64,000 bases of DNA. Origin: Phocaeicola faecalis. Its GTDB lineage: Bacteria; Bacteroidota; Bacteroidia; Bacteroidales; Bacteroidaceae. Location of the stretch: contig NZ_JADNRM010000003.1 in assembly GCF_021730445.1 (NCBI RefSeq), positions 168,380 through 232,379 of the forward strand, in the 5' to 3' direction. The position numbers and the translations under genes are program-made. Positions 1 through 10,718 of the stretch are shown here, piece after piece (within the stretch, counting starts at the first letter, position 1; each line of letters starts with the position of its first letter). Under the pieces are notes generated by a model, which ran no database searches, was not told the DNA's origin, and saw only the letters and a program-made list of their open reading frames with translations.

Positions 1-109
1 TCGGTTGTGAAGTATCCCCTCTTTTTCTGAAAACTATTTTATTTGTTTTTTAGTTTACTACTTGTCTTATTGCAAATAAAATTACTTAGCCCTTTTTAGG
101 GAAAATGCA

Positions 110-3100
110 TTGAACTTTATCGTCCCTTTAAACTGCACCGTGCAAGTATCATATATCGGATACGTCACAAAGGATATAAAGATTACAAGCACAACAAATA
201 ACCTGTCTATAAAGTTAGAGGAAGATTCCGAAACTTTAGATGAGGTGGTAGTTGTTGGTTATGGTGTACAGAAAAAAGTAAATCTAACCGGTGCGGTTGC
301 TTCCGTGGACTTCGAGGAACAAACTAAATCTCGTCCCATCACTACTGTGTCTTCTGCATTGGCTGGTTTGAGCCCCGGTTTGCAAGCATCATCAGGTTCT
401 GCAATGCCAGGTGAAGACAACACTACTCTGCGCGTTCGTGGTGTCGGTACCATGAATACTGCATCTCCGTTGGTTATTATCGACGGTATGGAAGGTTCAT
501 TGAATGCCGTAAACCCTCTGGACGTTGAAAACATCTCTATTTTGAAGGACGCTGCTTCTTGTGCTATCTATGGTGCACGTGCTGCCAATGGTGTTATCTT
601 AGTAACTACCAAGGCTGGTACACGTGATAAAATCAACATCAACTATAGCGGCCGCATCTCATTCAACAGCCCAACTCGTATGATTAAAATGATGAGTAAT
701 TATGCTGATTACATGGAGTTGATGAATGAATCATATAGAAATGTAGGAAAGTCAGATGATTTGTTCGACCAGAAATACATTGATTTGTGGCGTGAGAAAT
801 CTAAAGATCCGAATGGTCTGAACGAAAACGGTGTGCCCAATTACATTGCTTATCCGAATACCGACTGGGCCGAAGAATTATTCTCGGGTGGTGTAATCCA
901 TGACCATAACTTGTCCGTATCCGGTGGTTCTGACAAAATTCGCTTCTTGTTGTCTGCAGGTTATCAGGATAATGAAGGTGTGGTAGATAATACTGCCAAC
1001 AAACGTTATTCAATGCGTGCCAACATTGAAGCTAATCCGACCAAATGGTTAACGGTAGGTACTCGTACTTATGCATCACAGATGGATCGTGAAGTAGGTG
1101 ACTTTTCAAATGCGAATAACTTCCTGCGCCAGTCTACAGCCGGTACTTATCCTTACTGGAACGGTAGCTACGGTTATCCGGAATGTCCTGACGAACGTGC
1201 TACGGCCAATAACCCGTTATACAAGTTGGCACGTAACGACGGTTTCAAACGTTATAACCGCTTCAATACCACTTTGTTCAGCAAAATCAAATTCTTTGAA
1301 GATTTGAGCTGGGATTTCAACTTCAACTATAACCGCTATATTTATGAAACACGCCAACATGGTGTGCCTGCTTATCAGACACGTTTCAGTGACGGTGTAA
1401 TTGTTGACGGTATTACTCCACCCTCACAGTTGAGCACTAGTTTCGACTATGAATCAAACTATTCTTATACATTGGAGAACCTGATTAACTATCACCACAC
1501 ATTTGCTCAGAAGCATGATGTTTCTGCATTGTTGGGTTATCAGGAATTCTACAAGAACTATTATAAGGTTAATGCATCCAAGAAAGGTTTGATTGACGAA
1601 TCATTGAACCAGTTCAGTGAAGCTACAGAAATGACAAGCATCGGCGGTTCTACTCAGGACTATGCCACTCGTTCTTATTTCGGCCGCGTAAACTACGCAT
1701 ATGACTCACGCTACTTGTTCGAGGCAAACTTCCGTTATGACGGTTCTTCACGTTTCCACGAAGACCACCGTTGGGGCTTCTTCCCATCATTGTCAGGTGC
1801 ATGGCGTATCTCTGAAGAAGCGTTTATGGAATCAACCCGTTCATGGTTGGATAACTTGAAGATTCGTTTGTCTTGGGGTAAATTGGGTAACTCTGAAATC
1901 GGTAACTATGAATACCAATCAGCTTACGGAACCAGTAACTATGTATTTGGTAACAGCTTGGTTTCAGGTTTGGCTATCACAGCTTATGCCAACGAACTGT
2001 TGCAGTGGGAATCAACAACCACTACCAACTTAGGTATCGATGCTGCATTGCTGAACAACCGTTTGACTGTCGGAATCGACATTTATCATAAGATGACTTC
2101 CGGTATCTTGTATCGTCCTGCCATGGAATACGTTTTGGGTTACCATAACAACAGTGACGGTGTCAATGTGAAGGCTCCCCGCCAGAATATTGCAGAAGTA
2201 AGCAATGACGGTTTCGAACTTTCATTAGGATGGCGTGACAGAATCGGAAAGGTAGAATATTCTGTAAGCGGTAACTTCTCTTATAATAAAAATAAGGTAG
2301 ACAAGTACAACGGTGAATATACCAGAACATGGGTAGAAGATCCGACCAATACATTGACTGGTGGTAAATGGACAGACAATATCGGAAAAGCCTCATCCGG
2401 CGGTAACTCTCCAGTAGTAGAAGGTCACATGTTAAACGAATATCGCTATCGCAGTGTATATAAAGGAAATGGTAAATACTTCAATGCAGACGGTTCTGTA
2501 AATCCGGCAGGTGGTCCTAAAGGTGGTATGATTCGTACGGAAGAAGATATGAACTGGGTAAAAGCCATGATGGATGCAGGTTACAAATTCAAACCGGGCA
2601 ACTCAATCGGTAAAGCTAATATCTACTATGGTGACTACATCTATGCCGACGTTAACGGTGACGGTGTATATGGTGACTCTGACGACGAAGAATTCCAGGG
2701 ACGTTCCAAGACTCCGAAATACAACTTCGGTTTCCAAGCTTCTGCTGCATGGAACGGATTTGATATCTCAATGGTATGGGCAGGTGCTGCCGGTTTCGAC
2801 ATCTATTGGGGTCCGACAGCAGGTTACAACGCTGCCAAGACAGAATGGGGTAACAACATCGCACAGCGCATTGCAGACGACCACTATTTCTACGATCCGA
2901 GCAATCCTGATGACCCACGTACAAACATCAATGGTAAATACCCGCGTATGACTTACCTTGACGGCAACGTTCAGAACAATGCATCATCTAACCGCTGGTT
3001 GTACAATGGTGACTATATCAAACTGAAGAACTTGTCTTTAGGCTATACTTTGCCACAAAAATGGGTAACAAAAGTAGCAATGCAGAATGCACGTATTTAT

Positions 3101-3220
3101 GTTTCTGCAGAAAACTTACTGACAATCACTTCTTTCGAAGGTCAGGACCCGGAATCAGCAACCGGCATGGGATACTCTCCATTTAGAAGTATCGCCATCG
3201 GTGCTAACATAACATTCTAA
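110..3220 (+). pseudogene. SusC/RagA-type TonB-dependent outer membrane transporter, 5'-truncated
   Basis: The gene encodes the beta-barrel and plug of a SusC-family importer that works with a SusD lipoprotein in glycan uptake. The typical EVVVVGYG segment lies near residue 46, and the protein runs to a normal barrel end (ANITF). The signal peptide and most of the carboxypeptidase-regulatory-like domain are missing. Homology starts abruptly at NFIVPLNC, with TTG as the only nearby start, and an in-frame stop occurs at 77-79. All three forward frames of bases 1-109 are stopped. With about 75-90 N-terminal residues lost it is probably not exported as it stands. It could be a silent partner of a recombination switch or a decayed gene. 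The SusC family call is certain; pseudogene status is inferred. Confidence 0.85.
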
Positions 3221-3240
3221 TAACCTTAAGATACGAACTC

Positions 3241-5076
3241 ATGAAACTATTTACAAAATTATTTATATTATCAGCTGCGGTAACAGCTTTAAGTAGTTGC
3301 CGGGGTGACTTATTGGACACCGTGCCCTATGACAAAGCGGCATCAAACTCCATGTGGAGTAATGAAAACTTTTGTGAACTGGGTGTAGCCGGTGTGTACA
3401 GCGAGCTACGCGAAGACTATGTTGCAAAGAAGGCATACGAACTGGAGGCATTCTGCGCAAGCGGTAGCTGCCGTGATAATGACTACCCTATTCTGGCAGG
3501 AACAGCATCTATCGGTTCCGGCCTTTTCTCAGACTATTGGAGACAACACTATGAAGGAGTCCAACGTGCAAACGATGCTATCCAGCATCTTGCTGAGGCT
3601 CCGGTTCCCGATGCATTTAAAAACAAACTAATTGCTGAAGTTAAAGTGTTGCGTGCATTCTTCTACTATAAATTGAATGCTGTTTTCAGAGGTGTTCCTT
3701 ACTATGACGAACCTATCCCTGTAACAGAAGCCAAAAAGCCACGCAACAGTGAAGCGGAAGTATGGGAAGGCTGTATCAAAGACTTAACTGATGCCATCAA
3801 CGAGCCGACATTGCCCGACCGTATTGCTGCCGGTAATGCACAATGGGGACATATAACCAAATCTGTTGCTTACGCATTGCGCGGTAAAGTTTATTTGTGG
3901 ATGCAAGAATGGGCAAAGGCTGAATCTGACTTCCGCCAAGTAGGAAACATGGGACACAAGTTGTTCGATGGAGGTTATAAACAACTCTTCAAAGAAGCTT
4001 ACGAACAAAGTGATGAAGCTATCTTCTCATTGCAATGTATCGACAACAATGGAAGTGCCGACGGTAACTCAATGAGCTTCCGTTACGGTGGTCGTACGAC
4101 ATTCGGTTCTTGCTGGAATACCATTTTGGCCAGCACCGACTTCGTTGACACTTATGAAAATGTAGACGGCAGCAAGTTCAATTGGGATGATTATCTTCCC
4201 GGATACTCATCCATGGATCTTAAAGATCGTGAAGTGTTCTTCCTGCGCAATACAGATGCAGATGTATTGAAGGCTGAGCTTCTTTCATTAGGCTATGAAG
4301 GTGACATTGACAAAGAAATCGAAAATATTAAGAAAAAAGTGGAAAGCCGTTTGAGCAAACTGAGCGCTGCCGCACAAGCATTATATTTGCCGGCCGGTAA
4401 TGAAGCACGTATCAAAGCCGCTTACGAAAACCGTGACCCACGTTTGGCACAGACTATCATTACTCCGTATGCTACCTACAATGGTTCGGGTAACAGTGTA
4501 GACCACACCTTTACTTCACGCTGGCCGTACTATGGTGCAGATACTAACGCTCCATTCGACCTCCGTACCGATACACAGAGCCACTTGTACTATCTGTTCC
4601 GCAAGTTTGTAGCCGAAGGTTCAAGCGAAATGACCAACCGTGAAAAATCTCCGATTGACTTGCCTATCATCCGCTATGCAACAGTCGTATTAGGATTGGC
4701 AGAAGCGCTGAACGAACAAGGCAAGACTGCTGAAGCCATCGAACAAGTAAATCTTGTACGTGAACGTGCCGGTGTAGCCCTTTTGAACAGCAATGCTGCA
4801 ACACAGGTTAGCGGGCAAGACAATATGCGCACTCGTATCCAGAACGAATATCGTTGGGAAACTGCCGGTGAAGGTGTTTCCTTCTATGAAGAAATTCGTT
4901 GGAAAACCTGGAAAGAAAGCAAGTTCAATAACGCTGACGGTACTGCCGGTATGAAAGACGTTTGGGGTGTTATAACTTACAACTGGACATGGGGTGGAGA
5001 CCAATACTATGTATGGCCGATACCTAAACATGAAACAGATATGAACACAAGCCTGACACAGAATCAGGGCTGGTAA
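3241..5076 (+). CDS. SusD/RagB family outer membrane lipoprotein
   Basis: This is the surface glycan-binding lid that partners SusC. The 611-residue product starts with a lipoprotein signal peptide ending in LSSC (Cys20), followed by the family's typical LLDTVPYDKA segment. The mid region contains the helical repeat-like fold of SusD proteins, and the C-terminus (WPIPKHETD, then LTQNQGW) is the standard SusD ending. It starts 20 bp after the truncated susC, so the two would form one operon. A strong terminator follows. The substrate cannot be read from the sequence. The lyase and GH88 genes downstream point to a uronic-acid polysaccharide. Confidence 0.95.
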   Translation: MKLFTKLFILSAAVTALSSCRGDLLDTVPYDKAASNSMWSNENFCELGVAGVYSELREDYVAKKAYELEAFCASGSCRDNDYPILAGTASIGSGLFSDYWRQHYEGVQRANDAIQHLAEAPVPDAFKNKLIAEVKVLRAFFYYKLNAVFRGVPYYDEPIPVTEAKKPRNSEAEVWEGCIKDLTDAINEPTLPDRIAAGNAQWGHITKSVAYALRGKVYLWMQEWAKAESDFRQVGNMGHKLFDGGYKQLFKEAYEQSDEAIFSLQCIDNNGSADGNSMSFRYGGRTTFGSCWNTILASTDFVDTYENVDGSKFNWDDYLPGYSSMDLKDREVFFLRNTDADVLKAELLSLGYEGDIDKEIENIKKKVESRLSKLSAAAQALYLPAGNEARIKAAYENRDPRLAQTIITPYATYNGSGNSVDHTFTSRWPYYGADTNAPFDLRTDTQSHLYYLFRKFVAEGSSEMTNREKSPIDLPIIRYATVVLGLAEALNEQGKTAEAIEQVNLVRERAGVALLNSNAATQVSGQDNMRTRIQNEYRWETAGEGVSFYEEIRWKTWKESKFNNADGTAGMKDVWGVITYNWTWGGDQYYVWPIPKHETDMNTSLTQNQGW

Positions 5077-5116
5077 TAGTCCAGTCTTTTCAAGGTAAAA
5101 AGTATTGTTGAATAAT

Positions 5117-5152
5117 AAGCCGTTTCAAAGTCATATTTGAGACGGCTTTTTT
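5117..5152 (+). terminator. Rho-independent terminator after susD
   Basis: A stem of about 13 bp (AAGCCGTTTCAAA pairing with TTTGAGACGGCTT) is followed by a run of T. It separates the susCD pair from the enzyme operon downstream. Confidence 0.85.
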
Positions 5153-5226
5153 ATACATATCCGAAAATAGGCTGTTTTTCAGCCTTTATGGAAAATATAT
5201 ACATGTTTTAAGGACAAAAATAGAGT

Positions 5227-5255
5227 ATTGCCACTATTCTTTTTTCGCACTTTTG
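5227..5255 (+). promoter_or_regulatory. Candidate promoter of the lyase/GH88 operon
   Basis: The box CACTTTTG at 5248-5255 differs at one base from the Bacteroides -7 consensus TAnnTTTG. ATTG at 5227-5230 could be the -33 element. Transcription would start near 5262, which supports the start codon at 5287 rather than 5260. Confidence 0.45.
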
Positions 5256-5286
5256 CAGTGTGATAAATATCTTAATCTATATACCG

Positions 5287-7191
5287 ATGAAGAAACTAAC
5301 TCTATTACTACTTGCATTATTATGTGTTACACTCACATACGCATACACGGAACGCGACCTGCTCCAAAAGCAAGCCGACATCAACCGGTTAAAAGAAATA
5401 CTGGTATTAGACCGCCAATGGGTGACTTATCCCGATTACAATGACCGTGACGGTTGGGACCGTTTTTTGGGAACATTCAAAGACGAATATATCCGCCGTG
5501 GAGAAAAACGACTAAATTATCAGTGGCAAGTAGTAAAAGCCACCGATTACCTTGCTTTCGAACGCACTGGTAACCGTCAAGTGATGGAAAACCCCTTCGG
5601 TGCCAACAACAGCGCCATTGCCGACCTTCTTATGGCTGAGTTGGCAGAAGGTAAAGGACGATTTATCGACCAACTCATCAACGGAGTATTCAATGCTTGC
5701 GAGATGACTTCATGGGCATTGGCCGCACACATCATCTTACAGCCCACTCATCGTGCATTGCCCGCATACGACTATCCTGTCATCGACCTTACTGCCGGTG
5801 ACTTGGGAGGGCTCCTCGCATGGACTTACCATTTTATGCGCCCATCATTTGACAAGGTAGACCCTGAAATCTCACGCCGCCTGCGTCATGAGCTTCAAAC
5901 CCGCATTCTCGACCCATATATGAACAATGATTCTTTCTGGTGGATGGGCCGCAACTACAACGGACGTATGCTCAACAACTGGAATCCATGGTGCAACAGC
6001 AATGCCTTGATGTGCTTCATGCTTCTTGAAGACGACCGTGACACACTGGCCAAGGGCGTCTATCTGACAATGGAATCAGTAGATAAATTCCTCAATTATA
6101 TCAAAGCGGACGGAGCTTGCGAAGAAGGACCTTCCTACTGGGGACACGCAGCCGGAAAGACGCTGGATTATCTCGAACTTCTTTCGGATATTACAGGCGG
6201 GAAGGTAAATATCTTCAATGAACCGATGATTAAAAACATGGGTGAGTATATCTCACGTTCTTATATAGGTAACGGATGGGTAGTGAACTTTGCCGATGCA
6301 TCGGCACGCGGAGAAGGCAACTCATACCTTATCTACCGTTTCGGCAAGGCTGTAAACAGTGATGAACTGAAAGGTTTCGCTGCCTTGATGCATCAACTGA
6401 AATCTTCGCCCAACAACGGACGCGATATCTTCCGCACCCTTGCTTCCATCGCTATCGACAAAGAGCTGCAGCAAACAGAGCCCCGCCATGAGAACCGTCC
6501 TTTTACCTGGTATCCCGAAACGGAGTTCTGCTACCTCTCTACCAAAGAAGGATTGTTCCTGGCAGCAAAAGGAGGATATAATGACGAAAGCCATAATCAC
6601 AACGATGCCGGAACCTGCTCGGTATGGATGAACCAAACACCGATTTTGATAGATGCCGGTGTCGGCACTTACACCCGCCAGACATTCAGCAGCGAGCGTT
6701 ATACCATCTGGACCATGCAGAGCAACTATCACAACCTCCCGATGATAAACGGTGTGCCCGAAAAATATGGGAAACAATACAAAGCCACCGAAGTAAAAGC
6801 CGGGAAGAACAGCTTCGAAGCCAATATAGCCACTGCTTATCCCGAAGAAGCCAAAGTGAAGAGATGGATACGCTCATACCATGTAAAAGGCAAACAAGCC
6901 CGTATCAACGACTCCTTCGAACTGGAAGAAGCGACAGCTCCCAATATAGTCAACTTTATGACTTGGGGCGAAATAGACCATTCGGAAAAAGGGAAAGTAA
7001 TCATTCACGTCAACAATGTAAAAGCAGCATTGCTCTATGATGCCGCCTTGTTTGAACTGACCGTAGAACCCAAAAAGCTGGATGACATCAGACTGTCCAA
7101 GATATGGGGAAACACCATCTACCGTCTGTCATTCAAAGCCAAACAACAAATCAATAAAGGGAACTATTCATTTACTATAAAAAAACTATAA
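5287..7191 (+). CDS. Heparinase II/III-family polysaccharide lyase
   Basis: This is a predicted periplasmic or surface lyase that cleaves uronic-acid glycans by beta-elimination. The ATG at 5287 gives a clean signal peptide (MKKLTLLLLALLCVTLTYA); the in-frame ATG at 5260 adds only a poor leader. The N-terminal two thirds are helical, with the FWWMGRNYNGRMLNNW region. The C-terminal heparinase II/III-like domain has GGYNDESHNHNDAG and LIDAGVGTY, with the HNHND stretch carrying the likely catalytic His and metal-site residues. It is the first gene of a four-gene operon and its stop is 1 bp from the GH88 start. It could belong to any of the related lyase families (PL12, 15, 17 or 21), and I cannot assign the exact family or substrate. 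Confidence 0.85.
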   Translation: MKKLTLLLLALLCVTLTYAYTERDLLQKQADINRLKEILVLDRQWVTYPDYNDRDGWDRFLGTFKDEYIRRGEKRLNYQWQVVKATDYLAFERTGNRQVMENPFGANNSAIADLLMAELAEGKGRFIDQLINGVFNACEMTSWALAAHIILQPTHRALPAYDYPVIDLTAGDLGGLLAWTYHFMRPSFDKVDPEISRRLRHELQTRILDPYMNNDSFWWMGRNYNGRMLNNWNPWCNSNALMCFMLLEDDRDTLAKGVYLTMESVDKFLNYIKADGACEEGPSYWGHAAGKTLDYLELLSDITGGKVNIFNEPMIKNMGEYISRSYIGNGWVVNFADASARGEGNSYLIYRFGKAVNSDELKGFAALMHQLKSSPNNGRDIFRTLASIAIDKELQQTEPRHENRPFTWYPETEFCYLSTKEGLFLAAKGGYNDESHNHNDAGTCSVWMNQTPILIDAGVGTYTRQTFSSERYTIWTMQSNYHNLPMINGVPEKYGKQYKATEVKAGKNSFEANIATAYPEEAKVKRWIRSYHVKGKQARINDSFELEEATAPNIVNFMTWGEIDHSEKGKVIIHVNNVKAALLYDAALFELTVEPKKLDDIRLSKIWGNTIYRLSFKAKQQINKGNYSFTIKKL

Positions 7192-7192
7192 T

Positions 7193-8404
7193 ATGAAATT
7201 AAGAACCTCAATTCTTTTGGGATGTGCAGCTCTGTTCACTGCAACCTCATGTACTACAGCACCCGCCAAAAAATCTTGGTCGGAACAAGTTATCGAAAAC
7301 GCACGCGCTCAGATTGGTCTGGAGATAGATACAATCGAAGCCAGTGGGAAATGCCTCAACCCTGTTACCCTTAACAGCAAGGGAGGAGTATATTATTGCG
7401 GTCCGGCAGACTGGCGCAGCGGATTCTTCCCCGGCAGTGTATGGTATCTGTATGAACTGACTGGCGACCAGACTTTGCTTCCTTTGGCACAGAAATATAC
7501 GGAAGCCATCAGCGAAGCACAACACCTCACTTGGCACCACGATATAGGTTTCATTATCAATTGCAGCTTCGGTAACGGTCTGCGCATCAATCAGAACCCT
7601 GAATACAAAGATGTAATGATACAGGCAGCCAAATCACTTTGCACTCGTTTCCGCGAGAAACCGCAAGTCATCCAGAGCTGGGACGTGAAAGGCAACAGCT
7701 GGCAGTCACAACGCGGATGGGAATGTCCGGTGATTATCGACAATATGATGAACCTTGAATTATTGTTTGAAGCCACCAAACTTTCAGGCGACTCTACTTT
7801 CTACAATGTAGCCGTGGCACACGCTGACCGCACTCTTCAAGAACACTTCCGTCCCGACGGCAGTTGCTACCATGTCATCGATTACAGCATAGAAGACGGA
7901 ACAGTGCGTCACCGCCAAACTGCACAAGGTTATGCCGACGAATCAGCATGGGCAAGAGGACAAGCATGGGCCATCTATGGTTACACAGTATGTTTCCGCG
8001 AAACCAAAGACCGCAAATATCTGGATCAGGCACTTAAGACTTTCGAATTTATGAAGAATCACAAGAATATGCCCGCCGACCTTGTTCCTTATTGGGACTT
8101 GGATGCTCCCAACATCCCGAACGAACCGCGTGACGCTTCTTCTGCTTCCGTTATTGCCTCTGCCTTGTACGAAATCTGTACATATCCCGTAGAGAACCCG
8201 CAATCTTATAAAGAATATGCCGACAAGATAATGGAATCACTTGCTACAGCAGACTATACCGCACCTCTGGGCGAAAACGGACGCTTCCTGTTGATGCACA
8301 GTGTGGGAAGTATTCCTCACAACAGCGAAATCGATGTACCGTTGAACTATGCCGACTACTATTATCTGGAAGCATTGAAACGTAAAGTTGACCTTGAGAA
8401 ATAA
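7193..8404 (+). CDS. GH88 unsaturated glucuronyl hydrolase
   Basis: The enzyme hydrolyses the unsaturated uronic acid left at the non-reducing end by a polysaccharide lyase. A lipoprotein signal peptide ends in ATSC. The two family catalytic Asp contexts are visible: HDIGF near residue 114 and IIDNMMNLELLF near residue 181. The C-terminal RGQAWAIYGY motif is also typical of GH88. At 403 residues it has family length. It is packed directly after the lyase (1 bp gap), which is the expected lyase to GH88 processing order. Confidence 0.92.
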   Translation: MKLRTSILLGCAALFTATSCTTAPAKKSWSEQVIENARAQIGLEIDTIEASGKCLNPVTLNSKGGVYYCGPADWRSGFFPGSVWYLYELTGDQTLLPLAQKYTEAISEAQHLTWHHDIGFIINCSFGNGLRINQNPEYKDVMIQAAKSLCTRFREKPQVIQSWDVKGNSWQSQRGWECPVIIDNMMNLELLFEATKLSGDSTFYNVAVAHADRTLQEHFRPDGSCYHVIDYSIEDGTVRHRQTAQGYADESAWARGQAWAIYGYTVCFRETKDRKYLDQALKTFEFMKNHKNMPADLVPYWDLDAPNIPNEPRDASSASVIASALYEICTYPVENPQSYKEYADKIMESLATADYTAPLGENGRFLLMHSVGSIPHNSEIDVPLNYADYYYLEALKRKVDLEK

Positions 8405-8425
8405 GAACCATAAAAAATAAATATA

Positions 8426-9325
8426 ATGAAGAAATTCTTAATTCTAGCTTTCTTACTGTTGGGATGCTTTTCAATGGCAAGCTATGCTGCAAAACCCAAA
8501 GCAAAACATGTAGTCTACATCGGTCTTGACGGTTGGGGAGCATACAGTATGCCCAAAGCCAATATGCCAACCGTTAAATCACTGATGGAATCGGGATGCT
8601 ATACCATGCAGAAAAGAACGGTACTCCCTTCATCGAGCGCAGTAAACTGGGCATCTATGTTCATGGGAGCCGGTCCCGAAGTTCACGGATATACAGAATG
8701 GGGGTCACGTACACCCGAACTGCCTTCACGCGTTATCGTGAAGAATAACATCTTCCCCACTATCTTCCAAATCTACCGTGACGCCAATCCAAAGGCCGAA
8801 ATAGGAGTATTGAGCGAGTGGGCAGGTATCCAATTCCTGGTTGACACACTTTCTACCAACTATCATGCCGTAGCGCCGGACTATAACAAATTCCCGACCG
8901 CATTGTGCGAAATGGCCGAGAAATACATCAAAGAGAGCAAACCGTCATTGGTAGCCATCTGCTTTGACAATCCCGACCACGTAGGACACAAGGAAGGTCA
9001 TGACACCCCGGCTTATTACAGCAAACTAGAAGAACTGGACGGTTACATTGCCCGTATCGTGACAGCCGTAAAAGAAGCAGGTATGTATGACGACACTATC
9101 TTTATCGTTACTTCAGACCACGGAGGCATCAAGAAAGGTCATGGCGGAAAAACAATGGCCGAGATGCAGACTCCTTTTATTATCACAGGAAAGAACATAA
9201 AAAAAACAGGAGAATTCCAAGAAAGCATGGTGCAATATGACGTCGCTGCTACCATGGCATACATTTTCGGATTAGAACAGCCACAAGTATGGACAGGACG
9301 CGCCATGAAACAAGTATTTAAATAA
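8426..9325 (+). CDS. Alkaline phosphatase superfamily phosphodiesterase/phosphatase
   Basis: The 299-residue secreted protein has a Sec signal ending near SYAA. The fold is the alkaline phosphatase/nucleotide pyrophosphatase type. The metal ligand Asp is in YIGLDGWG, the likely Ser nucleophile is in LPSSSAVNW, and further metal ligands are in DNPDHVGHKEGHD and TSDHGG. There is no CxPxR/CxPSR sulfatase motif, so I do not call it a sulfatase. In the operon it may remove a phosphate-type substituent from the imported glycan, but the substrate is unknown. Confidence 0.85.
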   Translation: MKKFLILAFLLLGCFSMASYAAKPKAKHVVYIGLDGWGAYSMPKANMPTVKSLMESGCYTMQKRTVLPSSSAVNWASMFMGAGPEVHGYTEWGSRTPELPSRVIVKNNIFPTIFQIYRDANPKAEIGVLSEWAGIQFLVDTLSTNYHAVAPDYNKFPTALCEMAEKYIKESKPSLVAICFDNPDHVGHKEGHDTPAYYSKLEELDGYIARIVTAVKEAGMYDDTIFIVTSDHGGIKKGHGGKTMAEMQTPFIITGKNIKKTGEFQESMVQYDVAATMAYIFGLEQPQVWTGRAMKQVFK

Positions 9326-9333
9326 GACTCCAC

Positions 9334-10575
9334 ATGAAACTACGATTAATTACTTTAGCATTAATATCTGTTTTCTTCCTGACAGCAACGTCTGCCAAAA
9401 AGAAAACTCCGGCACCGACCAACGATCGCCAGCAATGGGTGGAATTATGCTACCGCATAGCCGCTCCAGTACTTGAAAACATGAGTAAGGGTGAACTTCA
9501 GAAAAATATGCAACTCGAGCTCAGCCCCACTTGGGACGGACGCGACAAGCGTGTGGCCTATATGGAAACTTTCGGCCGACTGATGGCCGGCATTTCACCT
9601 TGGCTGGCACTGCCGGACGATGATACCGAAGAAGGAAAGATGCGTAAGCAGATACGCGAATGGGCAGTACTCTCATACAAGAATGCCGTAGACCCCGACA
9701 GCCCCGACTTCTTATTGTGGGAAACCAAGTCAACACAACGATTGGTAGACGCTGCCTATATAGCAGAAAGTTTCCTGCGTGCACCCGAAGCCACTTGGCA
9801 ATTGTTGGACGAAACAACTCAAAAACGCTATATCGAACGTTTCCAGCGTTTGAAAATCGTACGTCCGGCATATAACAACTGGTTATTGTTCCGTGGCTTG
9901 ATTGAAGCATTCCTGATGTCGGTAGGCGAAGATGCCGACCAATATGTATTGACAGTTGCTTCCAACAAGATTAACGAATGGTATTTAAGCGACGGCTGGT
10001 ACTCAGACGGTGCCGAGTTCTCGCTCGACTATTACAATGCCTACGTTATTCACCCCATGTATATTGAGATGCTGGAAGTACTGAACAAACATCGTTTCTG
10101 GACTCCTATCAGCACCAAACTGGCCATCAAACGTATGCAACGTTTCAATGTGTTTATGGAGCGTCTTATTTCTCCCGAAGGCACTTATCCCGCATTCGGC
10201 CGTTCAGTGGTTTACCGTATGGGAGCTTTCCAAACACTTGCCATGGCAGCATGGAAATACGGACTGCCCGAAGGATTGAGTAACGGCCAGGTGCGCAGTG
10301 CATTGACTGCCGTAATGAACAACATGTTCAAAGTGGAAGGTAATTTCAACGAAAAAGGATTCCTGCAATTGGGATTTGCCGGTCATCAGCCTGACCTTTC
10401 CAATTATTACACTAACAATGGCAGCTTGTATATGACCTCTCTGGTATTCATGCCACTAGGTCTGCCAGCCGACCATCCGTTCTGGAAAGATGCTGCCGAA
10501 CCTTGGACTTCACAAAAGGCATGGAGTGGACAACCCTTCCCCATCGATGGACATCATTCACTCAGAACCGAATAA
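9334..10575 (+). CDS. DUF2264 family secreted protein, probable glycan-active enzyme
   Basis: The 413-residue protein has an N-terminal signal peptide (LALISVFFLTATSA). It matches the DUF2264 family by its helical composition and segments such as SPTWDGRDKRVAYMETFGR, YNNWLLFRG and SDGWYSDGAEFSLDYYNAYVIH. DUF2264 proteins usually occur in polysaccharide utilization loci and resemble (alpha/alpha) toroid glycosidases, so a glycosidase role on a uronic-acid-containing oligosaccharide is plausible. It is the last gene of the operon, 8 bp after the phosphatase-like gene, and is followed by a terminator. Confidence 0.8.
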   Translation: MKLRLITLALISVFFLTATSAKKKTPAPTNDRQQWVELCYRIAAPVLENMSKGELQKNMQLELSPTWDGRDKRVAYMETFGRLMAGISPWLALPDDDTEEGKMRKQIREWAVLSYKNAVDPDSPDFLLWETKSTQRLVDAAYIAESFLRAPEATWQLLDETTQKRYIERFQRLKIVRPAYNNWLLFRGLIEAFLMSVGEDADQYVLTVASNKINEWYLSDGWYSDGAEFSLDYYNAYVIHPMYIEMLEVLNKHRFWTPISTKLAIKRMQRFNVFMERLISPEGTYPAFGRSVVYRMGAFQTLAMAAWKYGLPEGLSNGQVRSALTAVMNNMFKVEGNFNEKGFLQLGFAGHQPDLSNYYTNNGSLYMTSLVFMPLGLPADHPFWKDAAEPWTSQKAWSGQPFPIDGHHSLRTE

Positions 10576-10611
10576 AGATTGACTTTAACATAATATTGTT
10601 TTAACATAGCG

Positions 10612-10648
10612 CTCCTCATTGTTTGTGAAAATAGTGAGGAGTTTTTTT
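10612..10648 (+). terminator. Terminator of the lyase operon
   Basis: CTCCTCATT pairs with AGTGAGGAG (one G-T pair) and is followed by seven T. Confidence 0.85.
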
Positions 10649-10718
10649 ATGTCCCTCAGCCACGGATAGAATAAAGGTTCTCCGTTGTAGAACCTTTTAG
10701 GCGAACCTTAGCTGAGAT

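Noticed and set aside
5260..5286. Earlier ATG start of the lyase
   Set aside because: The extension breaks the signal peptide and lies close to the predicted transcription start.
8426..9325. Sulfatase
   Set aside because: The alkaline-phosphatase fold is clear, but no CxPxR/CxPSR formylglycine motif is present.
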